Assembly (NCBI GenBank): GCA_905215505.1
Contig: CAJMPU010000019.1
Span: 1-44,223 of the forward strand
DNA: 44,223 bases
Origin: an uncultured bacterium
Lineage (GTDB): Bacteria; Actinomycetota; Coriobacteriia; Coriobacteriales; Coriobacteriaceae
Direction of reading: 5' to 3'
Part shown: positions 23,745 through 32,544 of the stretch, one piece after another
Layout of the letters: each line of letters begins with the position of its first letter
Position numbering within the stretch: position 1 is the first letter of the stretch
The notes under the pieces: generated by a model
Told to the model about the DNA's origin: nothing
Database searches by the model: none
Seen by the model: the letters and a program-made list of their open reading frames with translations, nothing else
Made by a program: the position numbers and the translations under genes

Positions 23745-25661
23745 CTAGGCGCGCTCCTCGATAGCACCGTTTCTATATGCATCGAGCAGCTGGCGCAGGT
23801 CCTGGATTTGGCTGCGGATCTTGGCACCCGTATCGGTGTCGCTCACCATGCGGCGACGGTCGGCCTGGTCAAAACGATTGGTCTCGCTCTCGATGTCCAC
23901 GTTGCGCGTGAGTGCCTCGGCAACCGTGGTAAAGGCTTGGTGCGACTTAAGGCGACAGCCGCGCGAGCTCGAGATAAGCGTGTAGCCGGCGATGCCCGTC
24001 TTGGGATGGTAGGCGCGGCAGAAGCCGCCATCGATGACCAGCAGCTTGCCCTCGGCGCGGATGGGCTGCTCGCCCTTGGTGGTTTTAACGGGTGTGTGGC
24101 CGTTGATGATGTGGCCGGTCGGCGAACATGCCATGGGGGCAACGCCGAACTCGCGCATGATGTCGTCGCAGACCGAGGGCGACTTGGTTAGCGTAAAGTA
24201 CGGGTCCATCGGTTCGACCCAGGTGCTCTTATCGGCGATATAGGCGCGCTCAAAGGTACGCACCAGGCGTCCGCTGGCGGGTGAGTTAAAGCCGATCCAC
24301 AGGTACCACATCCAGTCGAGGGCATCGCGGTCGCCGACGCGCCAGGCGCGGCGGGCGATATGGTCGCAAAAATCGAGATAATCGCGGCCTGCGTGCCAGG
24401 TGCCCAGGCAGTTCATGCTGCTAAAGGTACCATCCTCGTTGAGCGGCACGCAGCCATGGAACAGCAGATTGCCGTTGGTGACCTTGTACATCGAGCCGTG
24501 GGTGTAGAGGAAATCGATATGGCGATGCAGGTGATCGGCGGTGACAAACTCGGACACGAGCTTGTCGATGATGTGTTGCTCCTGGGGCGTGAGCATGTAG
24601 GGGTCCGTCGGGTCGACGGTGGGGAAGTCGTTGGTCGTGAGCGGCCACACGCTGCCGTCGGCAAGCGTGACTGTGCCGGCGTCGTGATCGATCTTGTCGA
24701 GCAGCAGGCGGTCGGTCATGTCGAACGCGGGGTGGCGCTGGATAATCTGGCCCTCGAGCTTAAAGAGCAGGACGTTGATGGCTTTAATCAGCGGGCTGAT
24801 GGGCTCACCGGCGGTATAGGTGGCATCGGCAAAGGCGACAAGCTCGCGCAGCGAGATGCCATAGTCGTTCTCGAGGATCTCGTAATTGTCGTAGCGCAGG
24901 TTGTTGCGCAGCACCGTGGCGATGCAGGCAGGCTCACCGGCCGCAGCGCCCATCCACAGTAGGTCGTGGTTACCCCACTGAATGTCGAGCGAATGGTAGG
25001 TGAGCAGGCGGTCCATAATCTTGGCAGCGCCGCCGCCACGGTCGAAGATATCGCCCACCAGGTGCAGGTGGTCGACGGCCAGGCGCTTGATGAGCGAGGC
25101 GAGCGACTCGATAAAGTCGTCGGCGCTTGCGGTCTCTAGGATGGACCCAACGATGCGCTCGTGATAGCGCACGCGATAGTTGTTCTCGTCCGGATGCGTG
25201 TGCAGCAACTCGTCGATGATGTAGGCGTAATCGCGCGGGATGGCCTTACGCACCTTGGAGCGCGTATAGCGGCTCGAAAGCGAGCGGGCAACCACAATGA
25301 GTTGGTCGAGCATGGTCTTGTACCAGGTGGGCGAGTCCTCGCGCTTGCTGCGGACCAGCTCGATCTTCTCGCGCGGGTAGTAGATGAGCGTGCACAGCTC
25401 GCCCTTTTCGTCAAACGTGAGCGTGTCGCCAAAAATCTCGTCGACATGTTCGCGCACGACGCCCGAACAGTTGTTGAGGATGTGCATAAAGGCTTCGTAC
25501 TCGCCATGCACGTCGCTCATAAAATGCTCGGTGCCTTTGGGCAGGTTGAGAATGGCCGAGAGATTGATAATTTCGGTAAACGCGGATTGCTCGGTGGGAA
25601 ATTGTCTCGACAACAGACGCAGATATTTAAAGTCTTGTGGATTGCGATCGAATGCGACCAT
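23745..25661 (-). CDS. fbp: fructose-1,6-bisphosphatase, class III
   Basis: A 638-residue class III fructose-1,6-bisphosphatase, the Firmicutes-type gluconeogenic enzyme. It removes the C1 phosphate to give fructose 6-phosphate. It belongs to the metallophosphatase fold: FMSDVHGEYEAF near residue 47, HLVGDIFDRGGGA about 198, QWGNHDLLWMGA about 227, and later INGHTPVKTTKGE with a final AYHPKTGIAGYTLI. Length agrees with the family. AAGG stands 9 nt before the ATG. No glycolysis gene adjoins it; the GtrA-like gene follows. Confidence 0.95.
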   Translation of the reverse strand: MVAFDRNPQDFKYLRLLSRQFPTEQSAFTEIINLSAILNLPKGTEHFMSDVHGEYEAFMHILNNCSGVVREHVDEIFGDTLTFDEKGELCTLIYYPREKIELVRSKREDSPTWYKTMLDQLIVVARSLSSRYTRSKVRKAIPRDYAYIIDELLHTHPDENNYRVRYHERIVGSILETASADDFIESLASLIKRLAVDHLHLVGDIFDRGGGAAKIMDRLLTYHSLDIQWGNHDLLWMGAAAGEPACIATVLRNNLRYDNYEILENDYGISLRELVAFADATYTAGEPISPLIKAINVLLFKLEGQIIQRHPAFDMTDRLLLDKIDHDAGTVTLADGSVWPLTTNDFPTVDPTDPYMLTPQEQHIIDKLVSEFVTADHLHRHIDFLYTHGSMYKVTNGNLLFHGCVPLNEDGTFSSMNCLGTWHAGRDYLDFCDHIARRAWRVGDRDALDWMWYLWIGFNSPASGRLVRTFERAYIADKSTWVEPMDPYFTLTKSPSVCDDIMREFGVAPMACSPTGHIINGHTPVKTTKGEQPIRAEGKLLVIDGGFCRAYHPKTGIAGYTLISSSRGCRLKSHQAFTTVAEALTRNVDIESETNRFDQADRRRMVSDTDTGAKIRSQIQDLRQLLDAYRNGAIEERA

Positions 25662-25981
25662 GAAACACCTTCCGATATGGATGGTAAAACTGATAAAACA
25701 GCGTCAAGCGTTTACCAGTATGCGCCGGCTTTGTTTCGATTTTGCGCCGGCGGCTGAATTGTCGGCTGAACGGTTTGGTAAATCGATTTAGTTGAGGTAG
25801 ATATGGCGGTTGAGTGGAGACGAAGCGGGTGATTTTGCCCACGTTGGCCCATGGCGGGGATGAGGATGTTCATGATAAAGATAATCAATACAAATGGTTC
25901 GCATTGGTAAATAGTGGACATTTGTATCGTATTTAGGCTTGCTGTGCGATAATTTGCACAGCAATACTTAAGGAGCCTCAT
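25662..25981. other. divergent intergenic region between fbp and degV
   Basis: A 320-nt region with the promoters of fbp and the DegV gene. Two palindromes stand before the DegV gene: ATACAAATG (25888-25896) with CATTTGTAT (25919-25927), and TTGCTGTGC (25939-25947) with GCACAGCAA (25956-25964). Near fbp a TGCGCCGGC sequence is repeated directly. No further ORF is supported. Confidence 0.6.
25939..25964 (+). promoter_or_regulatory. palindromic operator candidate before the degV gene
   Basis: A perfect 9-bp inverted repeat with an 8-nt AT-rich gap containing GATAAT, which resembles a -10 box. It lies 18 nt upstream of the ATG, next to the SD AAGGAG. A repressor bound there would cover the promoter or start. 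Confidence 0.4.
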
Positions 25982-26872
25982 ATGAGTGATTTTGTCCTGA
26001 CCTGTGAATCCGCCGCCGATCGAACCCGTGAGTTCTTTGCGTCGCGCAATATCCCTGTCGTGTGTTTTCATTACGAGATCGACGATGTTGTCTATACGGA
26101 CGATCTGTATCAGTCGATTACGCCGGACGAGTTTTTTGCCCAGATTGCCGCGGGCGCCATGCCCAAGACGTCTCAGGTGAGCGTGGGTGAGTACGAGGAG
26201 TTTTGGGAGCCGTTTGTTGCCGAGGGTAAAGACGTGCTGCACCTGACGTTGTCGTCGGGTATTTCGGGCACGTATGGATCGGCCTGCGTTGCGGCACAGA
26301 TGCTCGCGGATCGCTATCCTCAGGGCGGCAAGGTGCGCGTCATCGATTCGTTGGCGGCGTCTTCGGGCTTTGGCCTGCTGGCGGAATGTGCCGCCGACGT
26401 TCGCGATGGCGGCGCTTCGCTCGACGAGACGGCCGCTTGGATTGAGGAGCATAAACTCAACCTTCACCACTGGTTCTTCTCGACCGATCTGTCGAGCTAC
26501 CTACGAGGCGGTCGCATTTCGGCCGCAAGCGCGATCATCGGCACGGCGCTTAAGATTTGCCCACTTATGACGGTCGATTGCGAAGGTGGGCTGTCGCCAC
26601 GTGAGAAGATTCGCACTAAGAAGCGCGCGATTTCCGAGATGGCTAAGACCATGATGGCACACGTGCAGGACGGTGCGGAATATTCGGGTAAGTGCATCAT
26701 GTCGCACTCGGCGTGCCGCGAGGATGCGGAGGCAGTTGCGGCGCTGATTGAGGAACAGGTTCCGCAGCTTAAAGGCAAGATCGAGATCAATAACATCGGT
26801 ACTCTGATCGGTTCGCACACCGGACCTGGTACGGTGGCGCTCTTCTTTATGGGCGACAAGCGCGTGGATTAA
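25982..26872 (+). CDS. DegV family fatty-acid binding protein
   Basis: A 296-residue DegV family protein. Such proteins bind fatty acids and hand them to a fatty-acid kinase for membrane lipid synthesis. Visible landmarks: FVLTCESAADRT at the start, PKTSQVSVGEYEEF about residue 62, LSSGISGTYGSACVA about 89, VIDSLAASSGFGLL about 121, and LRGGRISAASAIIG about 178, with the last GTLIGSHTGPGTVALFFMG. AAGGAG lies 7 nt before the ATG. It stands alone between fbp and the TIM-barrel gene. No FakA kinase gene is in the window. Confidence 0.94.
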   Translation: MSDFVLTCESAADRTREFFASRNIPVVCFHYEIDDVVYTDDLYQSITPDEFFAQIAAGAMPKTSQVSVGEYEEFWEPFVAEGKDVLHLTLSSGISGTYGSACVAAQMLADRYPQGGKVRVIDSLAASSGFGLLAECAADVRDGGASLDETAAWIEEHKLNLHHWFFSTDLSSYLRGGRISAASAIIGTALKICPLMTVDCEGGLSPREKIRTKKRAISEMAKTMMAHVQDGAEYSGKCIMSHSACREDAEAVAALIEEQVPQLKGKIEINNIGTLIGSHTGPGTVALFFMGDKRVD

Positions 26873-26913
26873 TTTGCCCCATCACGTCGCTGTATGATTG
26901 CTTAAGCGAAAAC

Positions 26914-26941
26914 GGCCCGCCTCACGTTTGTGGGGCGGGCC
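26914..26941. terminator. bidirectional terminator between convergent genes
   Basis: GGCCCGCCTCAC and GTGGGGCGGGCC form a 12-bp stem (one G-T) with a GTTT loop, between the degV stop (26872) and the stop of the convergent gene (26953). Confidence 0.85.
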
Positions 26942-26952
26942 AAGATGTTTTG

Positions 26953-28044
26953 CTAGCGTTTCTTTCCGCGGAAGAAGAAGCCGTGCAGCGCGGGCTTGAG
27001 GCCGCGGTTGGCGCGACGCTCCTCGATATGATCGTGGATCGAAGCAACGCGCTCGATGACTTCGTCGGGAATCGGCACGTCGGGATTCATGTTCTCGACC
27101 TGACTGACCTCGGCGGCGGCGACCTGGTCGATAATGGGTATATCGTCGTGCGAGATGACGGGCGTGGCGTCTTCCTTCATCTTGCGGTAGCGCTGCATCA
27201 TGTCGGTCTGCAGCTGCTGGGCCGAAGGCGGCGTCCAAATGATGGCGTTGGCACCGGCGGCGATGGTTTCACGGATGCTCTCGGGCGTCTTGCCGCCCGG
27301 TGCGATGAGCGGCAGGTTGGGATAGTGCTCGCGCAGCTCGCGCAGGACCTGTGGCGTGTTCTTGCCGGCCGCGATGTTAAGAATCTTGGCGCCCGCGCGC
27401 ACCTTTGCGTGAGCATCGTCGTCGCAACGTACGACCGTGGCGATGACGGGGATGTCGGCGATGTTGGTGATGTGCTCGACCATCTCGGCGGTGGCGGGGG
27501 AGTTGACCACACAGCCCGCCGCGCCCTGCATCTCGGAGACGGCTGCCATCTGAACGGAGCGCTTGCCGGTGGTGGTGCCACCGCCCACGCCTACGAAGAC
27601 CGGGCACTCGGCGACGGTCAGCAGCGCCTGCGTAATGGCCGGCTGCGGCGTGAAGGGGTAAACGGCAAAGACGGCATCGGCATTGGAGTTGCGGATGACC
27701 GCGACATCGGTGGTGTAAATGAGCGACTTGATGCGGCGGCCGAAGAGCGTGAAGCCGCTGGCCTCCTCAATCTCGTCAGGCATGCGAAGGGCCGCCTTGC
27801 GCAGGCGCCCGTCGATGGGCAGCGGCTCCATGGGAAGCAGTCCGTTGGGGGTCACGGCTACCTGGGGTTCGGTGAACTCGTCTGCGAGCTCGACCTCGGA
27901 GAAATCGACCGAGGCGACAATGTCCTCGTGAACCTCGGCGGGCACATCGATGGGGGCTTGGTCGTTTGCCGCGGCAGGCGTGTCGAAGGAGCTGGTGCCG
28001 ACGAAGGCGTCGACGCGCTCATTTAGATCGTTGAGGGTATCCAT
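26953..28044 (-). CDS. TIM-barrel protein of unknown function
   Basis: A 363-residue protein. Residues 1-75 are an acidic variable head; residues about 90-290 read as a phosphate-binding TIM barrel with CPVFVGVGGGTTTGKRSVQ, AAGCVVNSPATAEMVEHI, IPVIATVVRCDDDAHAKV, AGAKILNIAAGKNT and LIAPGGKTPESIRETIAAGA followed by NAIIWTPPS. This resembles KDPG-aldolase or sugar-phosphate epimerase type barrels, but the full reaction is not evident, and it is often labelled only 'hydrolase'. The tail is basic (GFFFRGKKR). The ATG at 28044 has only a weak SD. It sits in its own transcription unit. Confidence 0.75.
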   Translation of the reverse strand: MDTLNDLNERVDAFVGTSSFDTPAAANDQAPIDVPAEVHEDIVASVDFSEVELADEFTEPQVAVTPNGLLPMEPLPIDGRLRKAALRMPDEIEEASGFTLFGRRIKSLIYTTDVAVIRNSNADAVFAVYPFTPQPAITQALLTVAECPVFVGVGGGTTTGKRSVQMAAVSEMQGAAGCVVNSPATAEMVEHITNIADIPVIATVVRCDDDAHAKVRAGAKILNIAAGKNTPQVLRELREHYPNLPLIAPGGKTPESIRETIAAGANAIIWTPPSAQQLQTDMMQRYRKMKEDATPVISHDDIPIIDQVAAAEVSQVENMNPDVPIPDEVIERVASIHDHIEERRANRGLKPALHGFFFRGKKR

Positions 28045-28234
28045 GGAGGCTCGATTCTATGTGATGACGGCCGGCAGGGTGCCGGCAGCGTTGTGCTTGC
28101 TAAATCGTTTGACGAGTTGATTTTTCCCCGCCGCGTCCTCCGTTAGACCGAAGGGCGGCGAACGTGAAGGAGCTGTGGTGGCGGGGATCGAGGTGCTATC
28201 TTGAAAGTCCCGTTTAAAAGAGAGGTGACGCGGT

Positions 28235-28405
28235 ATGGAATTTTCGGTAATGTTGGGCTCGATTGGCCTATGCGTGGGCGCAATCGTTGCCGCCGCGGTC
28301 ATCTACTTTGTGGTCACGGCCATTAAGGGCAAAAGGGCCGAACGCAAGGAGCGCGCGATGCTTAAACAGCATCGCGACCAGCAGGACAAACGCGCACGGA
28401 GATAG
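28235..28405 (+). CDS. 56-residue single-span membrane protein
   Basis: A short ORF from ATG with GAGAGGTG about 7 nt upstream. It reads MEFSVMLGSIGLCVGAIVAA, then a hydrophobic continuation AVIYFVVTAI and a highly basic tail KGKRAERKERAMLKQHRDQQ DKRARR. The pattern is of a small N-out/C-in membrane protein. It fills the gap between the divergent TIM-barrel gene and the convergent RNA methyltransferase gene (24 nt away at the stop). No family is recognised. Confidence 0.65.
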   Translation: MEFSVMLGSIGLCVGAIVAAAVIYFVVTAIKGKRAERKERAMLKQHRDQQDKRARR

Positions 28406-28429
28406 CTTGTTGAGTTTTGGATCCGTACG

Positions 28430-29533
28430 CTAGCTGCGTTTTCGGATCAGGGCAATGTAGAAGCCCTCAAATTCGCGGCTGGGCGGAATGGTGAGCGTGC
28501 CGGGCAGGCCGTTGGCGATGGCCGATACCTGACCCGCGGCAATGGCCTCGGTCAGGGCGTTGGACTCGATGCGCGGCTTCTCGCCAGCTTCCTGGGCGCG
28601 GCGTGCCTCACTTTCGCTTGGCGTGCCATCGAGGGGGATGAGCTCGCAGTCCATATGCTTGTCGAGGGCCTCTTGCAGGGCGTCCTCGTTTTCCTGCGGC
28701 AAGATCGAACAAGTCGAATAGACGAGCGTGCCGCCCGGTTTGAGGGCTCCCATGGCGCGGTCCAGAAGTGCTCGCTGCGAGCGGGCGCACTTGCTCAGCA
28801 ACTGCTCGGTGAGGCCGCGCAGGCTCTTCTCGTTGCCGCTGACGACGGTGCCCGTGCCGGTGCAGGGAGCGTCGAGCAGGATACGGTCAAAGCGGAAGAA
28901 CTCGTCGAGCTCGCGTGCGTCGATGCGCATGACGGGCACGTTTTTTGCGCCTTGGCGGTGGAGGTTGGCTTCGAGCTTCTCGGCGCGGGGAATGCTCATC
29001 TCGCAGGCGGTAAGGTGCGCCTGCCCCTGCGTGAGGGCGGCGATCTGCGTCGTCTTGCCGCCGGGGGCCGCGCACATGTCCAGGATGTCCTCGCCGGCCT
29101 GGGCGCCCAAGACCAACGGCGGCATCATGGACGACAGACTTTGCAAGTAGATCTTGCCGTCGCGGTAGATGTCGAGGTCCCACAGGTCGGAAACCTGGGC
29201 GTCGGGCAGGATGAAGGCATCTGGGTACCAAGCGACGGTTTGGTGGGCGATGCCGGCTGCGTCGAGCGCGGCGGCGATGTCCTCGGCGGTCGCCTTGAGC
29301 GTGTTGGTGCGCAGCGTGACCGGGCGTGTGGCCGCGGCGCCGAAGCCCCCGATCATGAGCTCGGCATCGGCAGGCGTATAGGCGCCGGCAACCGTGTCGA
29401 CCATAAAGCGCGGCAGGTCGGCAGCGCAGGGGAGGGCGGCAAGCTGGTCGGAAAGCTCGGTGGCGGCAAACTGCCTGAGCTTGAGCTCGGCCTTGACCTG
29501 CTTTTTCTGCTTACGACGACGCGGCTTGGACAT
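28430..29533 (-). CDS. RsmB/RsmF (NOL1/NOP2/Sun) family RNA cytosine-5 methyltransferase
   Basis: A 367-residue SAM-dependent RNA m5C methyltransferase. The first 35 residues are basic. Motif I is LDMCAAPGGKTTQIAAL (about 157-173); motif IV reads LLDAPCTGTGTV with the release Cys; motif VI is TLVYSTCSILPQENE with the catalytic Cys. This arrangement is diagnostic for the family. The NusB domain of E. coli RsmB is missing, so it is closer to RsmF-like rRNA enzymes, but the target base cannot be told. The ATG at 29533 has GGAAGGAAAG upstream. It lies next to a large palindromic element (29553-29664) separating it from the MetRS-like gene. Confidence 0.9.
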   Translation of the reverse strand: MSKPRRRKQKKQVKAELKLRQFAATELSDQLAALPCAADLPRFMVDTVAGAYTPADAELMIGGFGAAATRPVTLRTNTLKATAEDIAAALDAAGIAHQTVAWYPDAFILPDAQVSDLWDLDIYRDGKIYLQSLSSMMPPLVLGAQAGEDILDMCAAPGGKTTQIAALTQGQAHLTACEMSIPRAEKLEANLHRQGAKNVPVMRIDARELDEFFRFDRILLDAPCTGTGTVVSGNEKSLRGLTEQLLSKCARSQRALLDRAMGALKPGGTLVYSTCSILPQENEDALQEALDKHMDCELIPLDGTPSESEARRAQEAGEKPRIESNALTEAIAAGQVSAIANGLPGTLTIPPSREFEGFYIALIRKRS

Positions 29534-29552
29534 CCGTCTTTCCTTCCACCTA

Positions 29553-29664
29553 AATGATTATTCTGGGACGGGGATTAAAAAATCATTTAATGATCCCCGT
29601 CCCAAAAAGACTACTTTGCGTCGCCCGGGAATGATTTTTTAATCCCCGTCCCAGAATAATCATT
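29553..29664. repeat. nested palindromic intergenic element
   Basis: Arms 29553-29587 and 29630-29664 are perfect 35-nt inverted copies. A third copy of the GGGACGGGGAT motif lies inverted at 29593-29603 and can pair with 29565-29575 as an alternative hairpin. Flanking CCCGGG at 29624-29629 and 29665-29670 extends the right half. It lies in the 150-nt gap between rRNA methyltransferase and MetRS-like genes and could be a REP-like repeat serving as terminator. Confidence 0.75.
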
Positions 29665-29684
29665 CCCGGGCGCGTTGCTGTTGC

Positions 29685-31835
29685 CTAGTACTGGCTCTCG
29701 TGCTTGCTGAAGAAGTCGAAGCGCGGGGGTAGCGGCTTCACGCGGTGCTCGCCGGGCTTCTCGCCCAGGCTCTCCACAAACTCATCCGTGGAGGCGAAGA
29801 TGTTATCCCAGCTAAAGAAGGCGACCGGGTCAACGTCGAAGTACTCGCAGATGAGCTCGCAGCCGGCAGGGACGATGCCGTGCATGAGCACGGTCGCCAC
29901 GCGCAGCTCGGTAAAGGCGTCGACGAGGGCCTGCGTCATTGCGGCGTTTGCCGGCTCGCCCTCGAGCTTGTTGGCGGCCTTAGAGGCGTCGCTCCAGCGC
30001 TTGTTGGCGGCACGCAGGTAGTCGTCGCACACGGCGAGCGCGCGGTGCGTCTCGAACTTGTACATGGCTTGCTCAAAGGCGAGAGCTGCCTGCTCGGCGG
30101 CTTCGACCACAGTGGCGGAGGCGGCGCCGGCGGGGATGCAGCCGTTGCGATAGGGGCTCTCGTCGCTCTCCTTGATGGCGACGCCGTAGAAGCAGCTGCG
30201 GGCCAGGCGGTTGAAGACGCCGGTCAGCAGCGCGCTCTCCTTAAGGGCCGGGTCGATAACGCGCTTGTCGTCGCAGGCGCGCACCTCGTTACCGTCCTTG
30301 TCCTTGCCGGTCACGCGCGTGTCGTATGCCTTGGGGCTAAAGCTCACCGGCTTCTCGGACAGGCCGAGCGACAGCCAATGCGCACGCATCTGCTCGCAGG
30401 TGTAGTGGTTGAGCAGGTCGTCTGCCGGCGGGGGAGGCGTCTGCGAGGACGAGCTGGCCTTTTTGCCCATGTAGAGCAGGTGGTAGCAGGCGCTGACGGT
30501 GCTCTGCGTGAGGTCCCAACCCAGGGCCTCCCACATGGCGGTCTGCGCGATGCAGTAGAAGTAGATGTTGTCCTGACCGATGAACTGGTAGATCTGTGCG
30601 TCGTCCGAGCACCACCAGTCGCGCCAGTCGAGCGAGCTGTGCTGGTAGGTGGGCACGGGGACCTGCGTGGAATCGGCGGCGGGCTCGCCCATGAGGGCGG
30701 CATCCTGGGCGGCGACGCCCTCGGTCACGCCGGCGGCCTTGGCATCGCGTGCGAGCACGGTGCGAGTGTAGCTGATGGGCGCCCACAGGCTCTCGGGCCA
30801 GCACCAGCAGGTGACGTCGGTTACGCCGTCAACCTCGGGCACCGGAACGCCCCAGTCGATGTTGCCGGTGATGCGGAAGGGCACGAGCGCCTTGCCGCTG
30901 CGGAAGCGCACGCCGCCGTTGGCGAGCACCGCGTGGGCGTCGTCGCGCTCCTTCCAGCTGGGGAAGGTGACGGTAAAGCTGCTCTTGTTGCCCTCGGGCT
31001 CCAGCACGGTGTGCTCGGGGAGCTGGCCCTCGACGGCATCGAAGGCCTCGCGGAACTTGTTCTGGATGTAGAGCTGAGCCGGCAGCAGCCACTCCTCCAT
31101 GGTCTTGGAGACCACGGAGCGAACCTGCGGGTTCTGGGCGAGCTTGGCGGTATAGGTCTTCATAAAGTCGAGGTAGGCCGGCAGGTCGAAGTAGAGGTTG
31201 TCGACCGGGCGCAGCTCGGGCACCTCGCCAGTAAGCTGGCTTTTGGGCGCGATGAGCTCCTCGGGCTCAAACTGGTGACCCAGGTCGCATTCGTCGGCAT
31301 AGGCTTTCTCGGATTTGCAGCCCTGGATGGGGCAGCGGCCGATGACCTGGCGGCCGTTGAGGAAAGTGCCGGCCTTGGCGTCGTAGAACTGCAGCGTGGA
31401 GCGCTTTGAGATGGTGCCCTGCTCGTGCAGGCGCTCGATAATCTCGGCGGTCACCTCGTTGTGAATCTGCGCAGCCGGCTCAAGGCCCGAGCCGCCGTAG
31501 ATGTCACAGCTGATGTTGTAGTTGTTGAGGGTCGCGGCCTGGCGGGAGTGATTGGACTCGACGTACTCGTTAATGGACTTGTCGTAGCCCTCGTTCTCCT
31601 TGAGCTTGCGGTAGCTCTCCATGATGGGCGAGCCATAGCAGTCGGTGCCCGAGGTGAAGATGACGTTCTCGCGGCCCAGACGGTCGCGCAGGAAACGGGC
31701 GAAGAAGTCGGCCGGGACAAAGACGCCGCCAACGTGGCCAAAGTGAAGGCCCTTGTTGCCGTAGGGCTCGCCGGCGGTAACGATGGCGCGGCGAGGCCAG
31801 CTGGGACGGTCGTTCATGGAGTATTTGGATGCCAT
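29685..31835 (-). CDS. divergent MetRS-like class I tRNA synthetase family protein
   Basis: A 716-residue class I synthetase family protein with the MetRS order of parts. The HIGH motif region reads TAGEPYGNKGLHFGHVGG (HFGH). A Cys cluster of a zinc knuckle follows (GRCPIQGCKSEKAYADECDL). WCWPESLWAPISY and QFIGQDNIYFYCIAQTAMWE match the MetRS catalytic domain. The KMSKS loop is replaced by MGKKASSSSQ. The C-terminal helical anticodon-binding domain (about 520-690) has EQAMYKFETHRALAVCDDYL. The frame is open to 31928, but the ATG at 31835 has AAGGAG 5 nt upstream. It may be the organism's MetRS or a paralogue with another role; a second metG outside the window cannot be excluded. Confidence 0.8.
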   Translation of the reverse strand: MASKYSMNDRPSWPRRAIVTAGEPYGNKGLHFGHVGGVFVPADFFARFLRDRLGRENVIFTSGTDCYGSPIMESYRKLKENEGYDKSINEYVESNHSRQAATLNNYNISCDIYGGSGLEPAAQIHNEVTAEIIERLHEQGTISKRSTLQFYDAKAGTFLNGRQVIGRCPIQGCKSEKAYADECDLGHQFEPEELIAPKSQLTGEVPELRPVDNLYFDLPAYLDFMKTYTAKLAQNPQVRSVVSKTMEEWLLPAQLYIQNKFREAFDAVEGQLPEHTVLEPEGNKSSFTVTFPSWKERDDAHAVLANGGVRFRSGKALVPFRITGNIDWGVPVPEVDGVTDVTCWCWPESLWAPISYTRTVLARDAKAAGVTEGVAAQDAALMGEPAADSTQVPVPTYQHSSLDWRDWWCSDDAQIYQFIGQDNIYFYCIAQTAMWEALGWDLTQSTVSACYHLLYMGKKASSSSQTPPPPADDLLNHYTCEQMRAHWLSLGLSEKPVSFSPKAYDTRVTGKDKDGNEVRACDDKRVIDPALKESALLTGVFNRLARSCFYGVAIKESDESPYRNGCIPAGAASATVVEAAEQAALAFEQAMYKFETHRALAVCDDYLRAANKRWSDASKAANKLEGEPANAAMTQALVDAFTELRVATVLMHGIVPAGCELICEYFDVDPVAFFSWDNIFASTDEFVESLGEKPGEHRVKPLPPRFDFFSKHESQY

Positions 31836-31967
31836 GGGACTCCTTCGCATATGGTGAGAGCGCAGCCGGGTGCGAGGCCTGGCGACGCGGTGGTCAATTC
31901 GTGCATATCGTTCGACATTATCGCACATGCGGGCGGGTACGTGGCAGGGGCGCTATCCTAAGATGCT

Positions 31968-32534
31968 ATGAATGAGATTTCCAACATACATGCGTTTGAA
32001 GACGAGGATTTCCTGCACGCCTGCTTTGTGTGGGGGATGGCCGTGCTTGGCGCATTTGCCGTGTGCCTGGTGCCGGTGTTTATGCTGCTGGGTGGGCCCG
32101 CGGATCTGGATGCGGCCGACGCGGGCGGCTGGACGGCGGTCTTGGGCTGGATGGTCGGCTCGGTGGTCGTCTCTGCAGCGTCGTTTGCCGTGCACGAGCT
32201 GGTGCATGCGGTGTTTTTTAAGCTGCTGGCGCCTGCGGGCGCGCATGTGACCTTTGGCGCGAATCGTGAGACGGCGATGATCTATGCCTGCGCCGAGGGC
32301 GTTGTGTATTCGCGTCGGCGGTACATGGCCATTTGCCTGGCGCCCACGGTTGTTTTGACGGTGGCGTTTGCCCTGGGGTTTGCGTTCTCGGGCTATCCGC
32401 TGCTGTGCTACCTGGCGGCTGGTCTGCACTTGTCGGGCTGCGTGGGCGATTGGTATTACGTGCGGACCATCCTGCGCGACCGCCGCATTGTCGCCTGCGA
32501 GGATACGTCCTTTGGCGTGCGCTTTTTTGGGTGA
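31968..32534 (+). CDS. DUF3267 family membrane protein with HExxH motif
   Basis: A 188-residue membrane protein with about four helices. Residues 75-84 read VHELVHAVFF, giving H-E-L-V-H, the HExxH zinc motif of the DUF3267 putative metalloprotease family. The later LAPTVVLTVAFALGF and HLSGCVGDWYYVRTI fit the same family. Other zinc ligands are not certain. No good SD precedes the ATG at 31968, which stands about 130 nt from the divergent MetRS-like gene; overlap with queH is near (10 nt gap). Function unknown, possibly intramembrane proteolysis. Confidence 0.8.
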   Translation: MNEISNIHAFEDEDFLHACFVWGMAVLGAFAVCLVPVFMLLGGPADLDAADAGGWTAVLGWMVGSVVVSAASFAVHELVHAVFFKLLAPAGAHVTFGANRETAMIYACAEGVVYSRRRYMAICLAPTVVLTVAFALGFAFSGYPLLCYLAAGLHLSGCVGDWYYVRTILRDRRIVACEDTSFGVRFFG

Positions 32535-32544
32535 GGAGATGTCG

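Noticed and set aside
26950..28026. 358-codon plus-strand ORF opposite the TIM-barrel gene
   Set aside because: It is antisense to a gene with clear family motifs, has low-complexity Gly/Val/Asp composition, and arises from GC-rich third positions.
29745..31409. 554-codon ORF opposite the MetRS-like gene
   Set aside because: Antisense shadow; the minus strand carries recognisable synthetase motifs and a strong SD.
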